A DNA stretch of 64,000 bases. Source: Deltaproteobacteria bacterium (GTDB lineage: Bacteria; Desulfobacterota; DSM-4660; Desulfatiglandales; Desulfatiglandaceae). The first letter of the stretch is position 1; each line of letters opens with the position of its first letter. Made by a program: the position numbers and the translations under genes. The notes under the pieces are model-generated. The model saw only the letters and a program-made list of their open reading frames with translations. It was not told where the DNA came from and did no database searches. The DNA lies in the NCBI GenBank assembly GCA_019307815.1, contig JAFDIV010000001.1, forward strand, positions 310,001 through 374,000, written 5' to 3'. This document shows, piece by piece, positions 53,896 to 61,784 of the stretch.

Positions 53896-55974
53896 TCAGA
53901 CAGGGGTGATCCTGCAGGCAATGCCCTTGAGGTTTGGTGTGCCGAATTCCCTGCCCACGTTCTCGGCCGAGGTGAGCATATTGGCATTGGATCTTTTCCA
54001 ATCAAGTTTTTCAGGGGCGCTGTCGCTCAGCCACCATCCATGGGAAACCGACACCACTTTTGGATGAATATTATTGGTCAAAGAGGCCCTCTGGATGATA
54101 CGTCCCCACCTGGTTTCAATAATGATTTCCTGCCCATTCTTGATACCATATTGTGTTGCTGTATCCGGGTGGATCAGGGCGGAGGGCAAGGGTTCGCGAT
54201 TTCTCAGTTTATCTACCCATCTATAAGAGGAATGAAGATAATTGGGACTTTTTGCACTTGTGAGCACCAGAGGATATGCCTCATCCAGCTCCTCAGGCGG
54301 GCCGTCGAACCGAGGTAAGGGGGATAGGCCATATTTTTCGGCCTGGCTTAGCCGGAGTTCCACTTTGCCTGTCGGGGTCTTGAAGCCGGATTGTCGGTAT
54401 TTCCAAAATTTTTCTTCGCCTTTGAGATAGCCCTTTTCCACGAATTGGTCATAGGTTAAGCCACTTGGTTGTAACACCAGATTCAGCATGTCTTTATAGT
54501 CTTCAAACCACAATGTAGGGTCTGTGATGGCCTTTCCCAGCTCGTTCAGGATCTTTATATCTGGCCAACATTCTTGCGGGGGATCCACGATCTTGGGCCG
54601 TGCCAGGATAATACCATGCCCTAAGCCATAATGGCCTATGTCGTTGAATTCAAATTGCGTGGCAGCAGGAAGAACCACATCAGCCAGAGATGCAGTGGGC
54701 GTCATGACCAGATCAGAGACGGCCAGGAAATCAACTTTCATAAGGGCTTCAAAGGTCTTATTGCTTTCTGCATGGGCCAGAAGTGGATTGGCACATTGGA
54801 CGTAAGCTGCCTTGACAGGATAAGGTGTACCACGAAGCACTGCCTCCCTAAAAAAGGCGGGAGGTACTGTCATCAATCGGGGTATGGTGCCATGATAGGC
54901 ATGAATCATTTCTTTGCGTTTGGTGGGTATTAGATCGGCCCGCACGAATTTTCCTAGGGCCATGATATTGGGCTCAACCGCATGTATATTCCCGCCAGGC
55001 ACATCCAGGTTTCCTGTGATGGCCATGAGACAAATTAGGGCCCTTGCCGTATGGAATGCATTGGTGGTTTGCTCTATAGGATTTCCCCATTGAATGGATG
55101 CTGGCCGGGCCGTGGCAAGCAAACGGGCGGCTTGGCGTATCTGTTCCGGAGGAATCCAGGTGGCCTCGCTCATGCGCTCGGGCGTATATCCTTTTACATG
55201 CTGATGGAGTTCGGAGAAACCGTAGGTCCACTGCTCCACAAAGTCCTTATCATACAAATTTTCTTCAATGATAACGTTTAGCATGGCAAGGGCCAAGGCA
55301 TGATCTGTACCAGGCCGGATCTGGAGCCACATTTTTGCCTTGGAGGCTAGTGCTATTTTCCTGGGATCCACCACAACCAACTGGGTCCCATTCCTCACTT
55401 GCTCCAAGAGCAGGTTGCATATTTCGCCTTCCTCGTTGGTGGCAGTGATGTTGCTTGCCCAAAGAACTACCAGCTCACTTTTATGATGAAAATCAGCTAC
55501 TGGATAGAACCCACATGTATGGACTCCACTGATCTCTCTTGGTGCATGGCAAACATCTTGGGTGGCCACTACGTTCGGGGAGCCGAAGATATTGGCTAGT
55601 CGAATCAGGACGAAGTGCTCCAGGCCCTTTGGCATCCCCTGACAAAATGCCACACTCCTGGCTCCATATGCGTCTCGAATTTGACTGAGATTATCGGCTA
55701 TGATTTTAATGGCCTCTTTCCACGAAACCCTCTGCCATTTCCCTTCGCCTCGATCACCCACCCTTCTCAGAGGATACCTGAGTCTATCTTTACTTCCTAA
55801 TTTTTCTGCGGACAAGATCCCTTTGGGGCATGCATATCCCCTGTTAAGGAACCCTTGAGGATCGCCTTTGATCTTCACAATCCTGTTGTTTTTTACCCCT
55901 ACCATGAGGCCGCAGCCTCCATGGTCCATACGGGCACAATGGGTTTTTATCCAGCGAATGTCATTTTCTGCCAC
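53896..55974 (-). CDS. Molybdopterin-dependent oxidoreductase (bis-MGD family)
   Basis: About 692 residues from GTG 55974, eight bases after AGGAG; the ATG at 56004 precedes that site. An N-terminal 4Fe-4S motif begins HCARMDHGGCGLMV and ends RGYACPKG. The molybdenum or tungsten ligand is probably the cysteine in QDVCHAPRE. LVVVDPRKIALASKA and the C-terminal VVSVSHGWWLSDSA fit the family. It is related to acetylene hydratase-like and thiosulfate/polysulfide reductase-like enzymes; the substrate is not clear. It has no Tat signal, so it is cytosolic. No Fe-S or membrane subunit genes follow. Confidence 0.88.
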   Translation of the reverse strand: MAENDIRWIKTHCARMDHGGCGLMVGVKNNRIVKIKGDPQGFLNRGYACPKGILSAEKLGSKDRLRYPLRRVGDRGEGKWQRVSWKEAIKIIADNLSQIRDAYGARSVAFCQGMPKGLEHFVLIRLANIFGSPNVVATQDVCHAPREISGVHTCGFYPVADFHHKSELVVLWASNITATNEEGEICNLLLEQVRNGTQLVVVDPRKIALASKAKMWLQIRPGTDHALALAMLNVIIEENLYDKDFVEQWTYGFSELHQHVKGYTPERMSEATWIPPEQIRQAARLLATARPASIQWGNPIEQTTNAFHTARALICLMAITGNLDVPGGNIHAVEPNIMALGKFVRADLIPTKRKEMIHAYHGTIPRLMTVPPAFFREAVLRGTPYPVKAAYVQCANPLLAHAESNKTFEALMKVDFLAVSDLVMTPTASLADVVLPAATQFEFNDIGHYGLGHGIILARPKIVDPPQECWPDIKILNELGKAITDPTLWFEDYKDMLNLVLQPSGLTYDQFVEKGYLKGEEKFWKYRQSGFKTPTGKVELRLSQAEKYGLSPLPRFDGPPEELDEAYPLVLTSAKSPNYLHSSYRWVDKLRNREPLPSALIHPDTATQYGIKNGQEIIIETRWGRIIQRASLTNNIHPKVVSVSHGWWLSDSAPEKLDWKRSNANMLTSAENVGREFGTPNLKGIACRITPV

Positions 55975-56051
55975 AACATATTCTCCTTTTTCGCAATGTG
56001 TCAAAGCGCGCCTTTATTCGTTGTGCAAGGCAACAAGGAACAAGGTGAGGC

Positions 56052-56480
56052 CTAATGATTCTTTTCCTTTTTCTTGGATTTCTTTTTCATCATTTGCTCC
56101 AGGGTGATCTTGTCCAATTCCTTATACATGGCCTTTGTGGCCGACTCCCATACTTCCCTTGTAACACATGCGCTGGATTTTTCGCAAATCTCTGGCTTTT
56201 CCACGCAGTCGGCAAGCTCTGTATGGCCTTCTACAGCTCGTACAATCTGTCCTATGGTTATTTGTTTTGGAGGCCTTGCCAGCCGATGTCCTCCCTTGGG
56301 CCCTCGGACGCTCGTGATTAATTTGGCCTTCTTGAGGGAGATGATAAGCTGCTCCAGATACTTTACTGATATGCCCTCCCGCTTGGATATATCGCCTGCT
56401 TGAACTGGGCCATTCTCATAGTGGAGCGCCAAGTCCAGCATCATTCTTGTACCGTAGCGGCTTCGGGTGGACAGTTTCAT
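56052..56480 (-). CDS. Rrf2 family transcriptional regulator
   Basis: About 142 residues from ATG 56480 (GAGGAG at 8 bases). It has the Rrf2 winged helix (KLSTRSRYGTRMMLDLALHY, and SVKYLEQLIISLKKAKLI) and three cysteines in ADCVEKPEICEKSSACVT (spacing C-x6-C-x5-C) suited to an Fe-S cluster, as in IscR-like sensors. The C-terminus is lysine-rich. It lies upstream of the molybdopterin gene on the same strand and may control it. Confidence 0.9.
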   Translation of the reverse strand: MKLSTRSRYGTRMMLDLALHYENGPVQAGDISKREGISVKYLEQLIISLKKAKLITSVRGPKGGHRLARPPKQITIGQIVRAVEGHTELADCVEKPEICEKSSACVTREVWESATKAMYKELDKITLEQMMKKKSKKKEKNH

Positions 56481-56664
56481 TGATCTACTCCTCACATTGA
56501 CTTGTTAAAAGCGGGTTTTAGGGGTTTATGATGCAGTCAGGAAAATTGGGCAATGTCCTATACTCAAGTTCTATACTCTTTTGCTAAAATTTAAATAATT
56601 CACCTTGTTTGTCAAGCAGAATGGCAAAGGCAAAAAAATCTCACAAAAGGAGCAAAATGCAATC

Positions 56665-56693
56665 TTGACATGAATGAGTTTTCCAACTATATG
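56665..56693 (+). promoter_or_regulatory. Sigma-70 promoter of the Liv binding-protein gene
   Basis: TTGACA (56665-56670), a 17-base spacer and TATATG (56688-56693), 53 bases before the ATG. Two CTATACTC copies (about 56559 and 56571) upstream may be regulatory. Confidence 0.65.
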
Positions 56694-56745
56694 TGAGTGC
56701 TATTGGAGGAATGGGCAATCGTTATAATTTAGAAAGGAGGTAGTT

Positions 56746-57960
56746 ATGAAGAAAGTAGCCATTGTTCTGACAGTATTGCTCTTTTGTGTGGCCTTTGTTT
56801 CCGGGGCCCTTGCCCAGGAGATCAAGGTGGGAACCCTTCTAGCCCATACTGGGCCCTTGAAAGAATTTGGACCTAATATCCAAAATGGTGTCGTATTGGC
56901 TGCTAAACAGATGGCAGCTGCTGGGTTTAACATCAAGCTGATTCATGAAGATAGTGAAACATCTGCCATCCCGGCCACCAATGCTGCCAAAAAGCTGGTG
57001 GAAGTAGATAAAGTGGTTGCCATCATCGGTGCCTTGGCCAGCGGAGTGACCGTTCCTGTGGCCGAGTCCGTCACTTGCCCCAATGGTGTCATCATGATTT
57101 CTCCTGCATCCACTTCGCCCCTTATCACGGTTTTGCCTGCGGACAAGGGCAGGGATTTTCTGTTCAGGACCTGTCCTTCTGACGCCCTTCAGGGATTGGT
57201 GGCAGGAAAATTTGCTGCTACCTACAATAGGACTGCGGCGATCCTTTATGTGAACAACCCTTACGGACAGGGTTTGGCAGAGAACTTTAAAAGGGCCTTT
57301 GAGAAAAGACACGGTAAGGTCATTGCAATGGTCCCTCATGACGAAAAGGCTGCTGAATCATATACAGCTGAGCTCAAGAAGGCCCTGGCAGGTAATCCGG
57401 ACAGGCTCTGCGCTTACAGCTATCCTGAACACGGCAAGGTTTATCTTAAGGAGGCCATTGAGTTCTTCAAATTTCGGAGGTTCCTGTTCTGTGACGGTAC
57501 CAAGTCCATGGATATCGTGAAGGCCCTCGGTGCCAAGAACGTAGAAGGCCAATATGGCACTGCTCCTGGATCAGCAGGTGGGGAGCCTTATGTGATTTTT
57601 GCTTCTGATTACCGGGCCGAATTCGGGAAACTTCCTCCTTTGCCTTTCATAACCAACGCCTACGACGGCATGGCCGTGATAGGCCTCGCTGCTTATAAAA
57701 CCAAGCTCCAGGGCAAGGCACTGACGCCTAAGAACATCAGGGACAACCTGCGGTTTGTTGCCAATCCTCCAGGAGAGATCATCAAACCCGGAGAGTTCAA
57801 GAAGGCATTTGCCCTGCTGAAAGAAGGTAAAGATATTAATTATGAAGGTGCGGCTGGATCTGTTGATTTCGACAAGAACGGCGATGTGGTCACACCTGTT
57901 GAGATCTGGAAATATTCCAAAGGCAAGATTGTCACAGTAAGGGTGGAGCACGTGTTCTAG
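56746..57960 (+). CDS. livJ: Branched-chain amino acid ABC transporter, substrate-binding protein
   Basis: A 404-residue periplasmic binding protein with a signal peptide (cleavage near ALAQE, about residue 24). The mature sequence starts IKVGTLLAHTGPLKEFG, with later VVAIIGALASGVTVPVAE and YVNNPYGQGLAENFKRAF, typical of the LIV-binding fold. It captures leucine/isoleucine/valine-like or other small ligands; the ligand is not certain. AGAAAGGAGG precedes ATG. It converges on the livGFHM operon and is ended by a strong terminator. Confidence 0.9.
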   Translation: MKKVAIVLTVLLFCVAFVSGALAQEIKVGTLLAHTGPLKEFGPNIQNGVVLAAKQMAAAGFNIKLIHEDSETSAIPATNAAKKLVEVDKVVAIIGALASGVTVPVAESVTCPNGVIMISPASTSPLITVLPADKGRDFLFRTCPSDALQGLVAGKFAATYNRTAAILYVNNPYGQGLAENFKRAFEKRHGKVIAMVPHDEKAAESYTAELKKALAGNPDRLCAYSYPEHGKVYLKEAIEFFKFRRFLFCDGTKSMDIVKALGAKNVEGQYGTAPGSAGGEPYVIFASDYRAEFGKLPPLPFITNAYDGMAVIGLAAYKTKLQGKALTPKNIRDNLRFVANPPGEIIKPGEFKKAFALLKEGKDINYEGAAGSVDFDKNGDVVTPVEIWKYSKGKIVTVRVEHVF

Positions 57961-57984
57961 AAAACTTTAAATATATACAAAAAG

Positions 57985-58015
57985 CAAAGGGGCCTCGAGA
58001 GGGCCCCTTTTTTTC
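57985..58015 (+). terminator. Rho-independent terminator after livJ
   Basis: AAAGGGGCC (57986-57994) pairs with GGCCCCTTTT around a short loop, followed by seven T. The 58016-58256 gap after it holds no gene. Confidence 0.9.
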
Positions 58016-58256
58016 TTCAGGTATGGCCCAAAAAGGAAAAAGGCGAAAGGTTAAAGGGAGCCAGTTGACAATGATTCAGTGCACTGCCGAGGAGAATCCA
58101 TGCGATAGTCTGATAAAAGAAACAAGAGGAGGGGATTTCTTGTCAATCACCAGTGAAAACCCAGCATTCCATCATTCCAGTAGCCCTAACGAACACCAGG
58201 AAGGGTGGCCAAACCAATCATCATGCAAGGAATAGAGCTGGGTTGGACACAGAGCG

Positions 58257-59225
58257 TCACTCAATCCATTTGGACACCCTTTTTTCCTCTCCAAGAAGCC
58301 CTTGTGGTCGATAAAGAAGGATGATTTCAAGCAGGATACCTATTAGGAGAAAACGAATATAAGGGGCCCGTGCCTTTAAGGTATATGGGAGAAGATCCGT
58401 AGCAAATTTGGTCCCAATCCATATACCCCAGATAACATACGCCCCCACAATAGCCCCCTTATTGTTTCCGCTTCCCCCCGCCATAAGCATCACCCAAATG
58501 ATGAAAGTTCCGTAAAGGGGAGTGAAGACATTGGGCGAAATGGCCTTGGTATAATGGGCATAAAGTGCACCTGCAAGGCCCATGACCATGGAACCAAAAA
58601 CCAGGGACTGCATTTTGAAGTGAAAGATATCCTTGCCACTCATAGCAGCAGATATCTCGTCCTCCCTGATGGCCCTGAGCACCCTTCCCCAGGGAGAGCG
58701 TATGCCTTTTTCTATGGCTATATAAACCCCTATCATTACAAGTATCACAATAACGAGATATACATAGTTATAGTTGCGAGGCTCAACCAGGTTTTGAAAC
58801 GGCTGGGGAAGTCCCATCAGGCCCCTAGGGCCATTTGCCAGCCATGGCTCATTGTTGAATACAAGGCGAAAGGCCTCGGCAATGCCCAAGGTAGCTATAG
58901 CGAGGTAGTCTTCACCAAGGCGAAGGGTGGGAATACCAATAAGATAGGCGATAAGCCCGCACATCACAGCAGCCGCCAGTAAGCCTACAATGAAAGGCAT
59001 GTTAAGGCCAAATAGCTGATGTACATATTGGGCATACACCCCTTTGGGCATGGGTGTGGTCACCAATGCCGAAGTGTAAGCGCCTATACAAAAGAATCCC
59101 GCGATTCCAATATTGAACAGTCCTGTGTATCCCCATTGGATATTCAAACCAAGGCTAAAAACGGCATATATCCCGGCCATTATAGCCAAGGAGACCAAGT
59201 ATGCGATGATCCCACTAAGTTCCAT
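58257..59225 (-). CDS. livM: Branched-chain amino acid ABC transporter permease LivM
   Basis: About 322 residues from ATG 59225 (GGAGGGAG upstream). It has many predicted membrane helices, the permease signature around LNIQWGYTGLFNIGIAGFF and GIPTLRLGEDYLAIATLG, and the EAA-like loop RVLRAIREDEISAAMSGKD. It works with LivH, LivG and LivF in the inner membrane. It is the last gene of the operon, one base after livH. Confidence 0.93.
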   Translation of the reverse strand: MELSGIIAYLVSLAIMAGIYAVFSLGLNIQWGYTGLFNIGIAGFFCIGAYTSALVTTPMPKGVYAQYVHQLFGLNMPFIVGLLAAAVMCGLIAYLIGIPTLRLGEDYLAIATLGIAEAFRLVFNNEPWLANGPRGLMGLPQPFQNLVEPRNYNYVYLVIVILVMIGVYIAIEKGIRSPWGRVLRAIREDEISAAMSGKDIFHFKMQSLVFGSMVMGLAGALYAHYTKAISPNVFTPLYGTFIIWVMLMAGGSGNNKGAIVGAYVIWGIWIGTKFATDLLPYTLKARAPYIRFLLIGILLEIILLYRPQGLLGEEKRVSKWIE

Positions 59226-59226
59226 T

Positions 59227-60138
59227 CTAACTGCTCCCTCCAAAAATCCCTTTAGGCCGAATGAGCAAAATCAGTATCATAATAACAAAGGCTACGGCCG
59301 GTTTATATGTTGGCAGCAAGAAGGCGGTTGACATCTGCTGGGCTACCCCTATTACAAGGCCACCCACCAGTGCTCCGTACATATTTCCGATGGTGCCGAG
59401 GATAGTTGCAGCAAATATGGGGATCAAAAAGTTCCATCCCATATAAGGGTGAAGTTGAACATCGATACCGTAAAGCATTCCGCCTGCTGCTGCCAGGGCA
59501 CCTCCAATGCCCCAAGTCCAGATGATAATCCTTTCTGTGTCAATGCCGGATACGAGGGCCAAGTCCATGTTATCAGCGGTGGCCCTCATGGCCTTACCCA
59601 TCTTTGAGTTATTGAGGAATATGTGAAGAGCAGCGATCAAAACGCTCACGGCTACCAGTATAAATATCTGGTCAGGCCGGATCTTTACATGAAGAGGCAG
59701 ATCAAGGGCTGGTCTCAACACCCCAGGCCTATAAAATAGCGAATCGGCGCCCCAGATTATGAGAATAATCATCCTCATAATAAAAGCTGCACCCAGCGAA
59801 GACATGGCCATTATAACTGCACTGCTCTTTTTTTCTCTTAACTTTTTGAAGAGAATGCGATCGGTGATTATGGCCACACAACCTATCAGAAACATTGCTA
59901 TTGGAAAGGCAATGACCATGCGCACCCCGAAGGATAACGGCGAAAAGATGACATCAGGCACCCCGATCCAAGAAAGGAGCCCTGTTACCAAGAACAGAGC
60001 TATGTATGCTCCTCCTGTCATCAAGTCGCCATGGGCGAAATTCGCAAAGCGGATTATTCCATAAACCAGGGTGAGGCCCACTGCACCCAATGATATGATG
60101 CCACCCAGTACAATCCCGTAAATGAACAGTTCAAGCAC
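59227..60138 (-). CDS. livH: Branched-chain amino acid ABC transporter permease LivH
   Basis: 303 residues with a GTG start at 60138 (GGGAGGT at good spacing). It has the LivH start (GIVLGGIISLGAVGLTLVYGI and FANFAHGDLMTGGAY) and the loop GKAMRATADNMDLALVSGID. An inner-membrane permease partner of LivM. Two bases separate it from livF. Confidence 0.93.
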   Translation of the reverse strand: MLELFIYGIVLGGIISLGAVGLTLVYGIIRFANFAHGDLMTGGAYIALFLVTGLLSWIGVPDVIFSPLSFGVRMVIAFPIAMFLIGCVAIITDRILFKKLREKKSSAVIMAMSSLGAAFIMRMIILIIWGADSLFYRPGVLRPALDLPLHVKIRPDQIFILVAVSVLIAALHIFLNNSKMGKAMRATADNMDLALVSGIDTERIIIWTWGIGGALAAAGGMLYGIDVQLHPYMGWNFLIPIFAATILGTIGNMYGALVGGLVIGVAQQMSTAFLLPTYKPAVAFVIMILILLIRPKGIFGGSS

Positions 60139-60140
60139 AG

Positions 60141-60845
60141 CTAACCTCCCAAATAGAGGCGACCTACCTCTTCATTTTCCAGCAGGGCCTGTCCGGTATC
60201 ATCCAGTACATTGCGTCCCATAGCGAGCACATAACCGTGGTGGGCCATCTTAAGGGCCTCTTTGGCGTTTTGCTCGACAATAATCATGGAGACCCCGGTT
60301 TGATTGATCTCAATGATTTTTTGAAAGATGTCTGCTACTATGACAGGGGCGAGTCCCGCGGAAGGCTCATCCAGCAAAAGGAGCTCAGGATCCAACATCA
60401 GTGCGCGGCCCATTGCGACCATCTGTCTCTGCCCACCTGAAAGGGTGCCTGCCTTGTGCTTCTCCCTCCCCTTAAGTGCGGGGAACAGTTCATATATTTC
60501 GGCTATCTTATCACTGTAATCGTCGTTTCGAATAAAGGCCCCCATCTCAAAGTTTTCCTGGATGGTAAGGGAAGGAAAAACGTTTTCCACCTGGGGAACG
60601 TAACTGATCCCTTTCTTGGCAATCCTGTCGGGCTTCAAGCCAGTGATATCTTCTCCGTTGAACATAATTTTTCCATTACGTGGCTTGAGCAACCCAAAGA
60701 TGGTTTTCAGAAGTGTTGACTTACCGGCGCCGTTGGGCCCAATAACTGAGACAATTTGCCCTTTTTCCACCTGAATGTGGACATCATGGAGTATATCCAC
60801 TTCCCCATAACCTGCTGTAACGTCTGTCACCTTTAAGATGCTCAT
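60141..60845 (-). CDS. livF: Branched-chain amino acid ABC transporter ATPase LivF
   Basis: 234 residues: Walker A GPNGAGKST, Q-loop YVPQVENVFPSLT, signature LSGGQRQM and Walker B LLLLDEPSAGLAP. The ATG overlaps the livG stop as ATGA, showing coupled translation. It energises uptake together with LivG. Confidence 0.95.
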   Translation of the reverse strand: MSILKVTDVTAGYGEVDILHDVHIQVEKGQIVSVIGPNGAGKSTLLKTIFGLLKPRNGKIMFNGEDITGLKPDRIAKKGISYVPQVENVFPSLTIQENFEMGAFIRNDDYSDKIAEIYELFPALKGREKHKAGTLSGGQRQMVAMGRALMLDPELLLLDEPSAGLAPVIVADIFQKIIEINQTGVSMIIVEQNAKEALKMAHHGYVLAMGRNVLDDTGQALLENEEVGRLYLGG

Positions 60846-61603
60846 CGGTATTGCCCGCCCAGATAGGCCTCCAGGACCCTCTCGTCGCTTTTGACCTCTT
60901 CCGGGGTCCCTTCGGTCAATTTTCGTCCCTCACTCATTACAATAACCGGGTTGCAGAGGTTCATGACCAGGTCCATGTCATGTTCAACAATGAAAAATGT
61001 GATACCCTTTTCCGTACAAAGCTTTCGAATATTGTCCATGAGCTTGGCCAGCAATGTCCGGTTTACACCGGCTGCAGGCTCATCAAGCAAAACTATTTCC
61101 GGGTCTGCCATCATGCTCCTGGCCAGCTCCAGGAGTTTCTTTTGCCCCCCCGAAAGAGAGCCGGCATACTCGTCCTTAAGCTTGATAAGCTCTACAAACT
61201 CAAGGACCTCCAAGGCCTTGTCCCGGATTTCCTTTTCCTGGTTTTTTACGGTATTAGGCCTGAACCAGGTATTCCAAACCTTCTCACCTGCCTGGCCTTC
61301 AGGCATGACCATCAGATTCTCCAGCACAGTCATCTGCGTAAACTCGCGGGTAATCTGAAAGGTACGGTATATCTTTTTATTGAAGATACTATGGGGAGGC
61401 AGGCCTGTGATGTCTTCGCCCCGGAAGATGACCTGACCGGAATCAGGTTTCAAATGGCCGGTTATGAGATTGAAGAGGGTGGTCTTACCTGCACCATTTG
61501 GCCCGATAAGGCCGGTTATGGTGCCTTCCTTTACCATGAGGGAACATTCAAAAACGGCCATGAGGCCGCCAAAACTCTTGCTGACTTCTTTGACTTCAAG
61601 CAT
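60842..61603 (-). CDS. livG: Branched-chain amino acid ABC transporter ATPase LivG
   Basis: 253 residues: Walker A GPNGAGKTT, the typical LivG insertion with IYRTFQITREFTQMTVLEN, signature LSGGQKKL and Walker B IVLLDEPAAGVN. It is the first gene of livGFHM. AAAGGAA precedes ATG 61603. It diverges from the uvrA-like gene. Confidence 0.95.
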   Translation of the reverse strand: MLEVKEVSKSFGGLMAVFECSLMVKEGTITGLIGPNGAGKTTLFNLITGHLKPDSGQVIFRGEDITGLPPHSIFNKKIYRTFQITREFTQMTVLENLMVMPEGQAGEKVWNTWFRPNTVKNQEKEIRDKALEVLEFVELIKLKDEYAGSLSGGQKKLLELARSMMADPEIVLLDEPAAGVNRTLLAKLMDNIRKLCTEKGITFFIVEHDMDLVMNLCNPVIVMSEGRKLTEGTPEEVKSDERVLEAYLGGQYR

Positions 61604-61784
61604 AATTTTTCCTTTGGAGGCGAAAAAAAGCTTGCAATCCAGCCGAATTTTTCTAATCGGCCAACCATAAGTAAAAGAAGCTCTATTGTCAAGAAAAGAT
61701 TAAAATTTTTCGCCAGGCCGCGCGGAAGAGAATACCTTTCATAAATCGGGAATTTTCTTGATGCGGCTGTTCAATTGACTCACA

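Noticed and set aside
58023..58235. 70-codon frame after the livJ terminator
   Set aside because: No ribosome site and low-complexity polar sequence; likely chance.
60851..61744. Long plus-strand open frame (297 codons)
   Set aside because: Antisense to livG, which has full ABC motifs; no family features.
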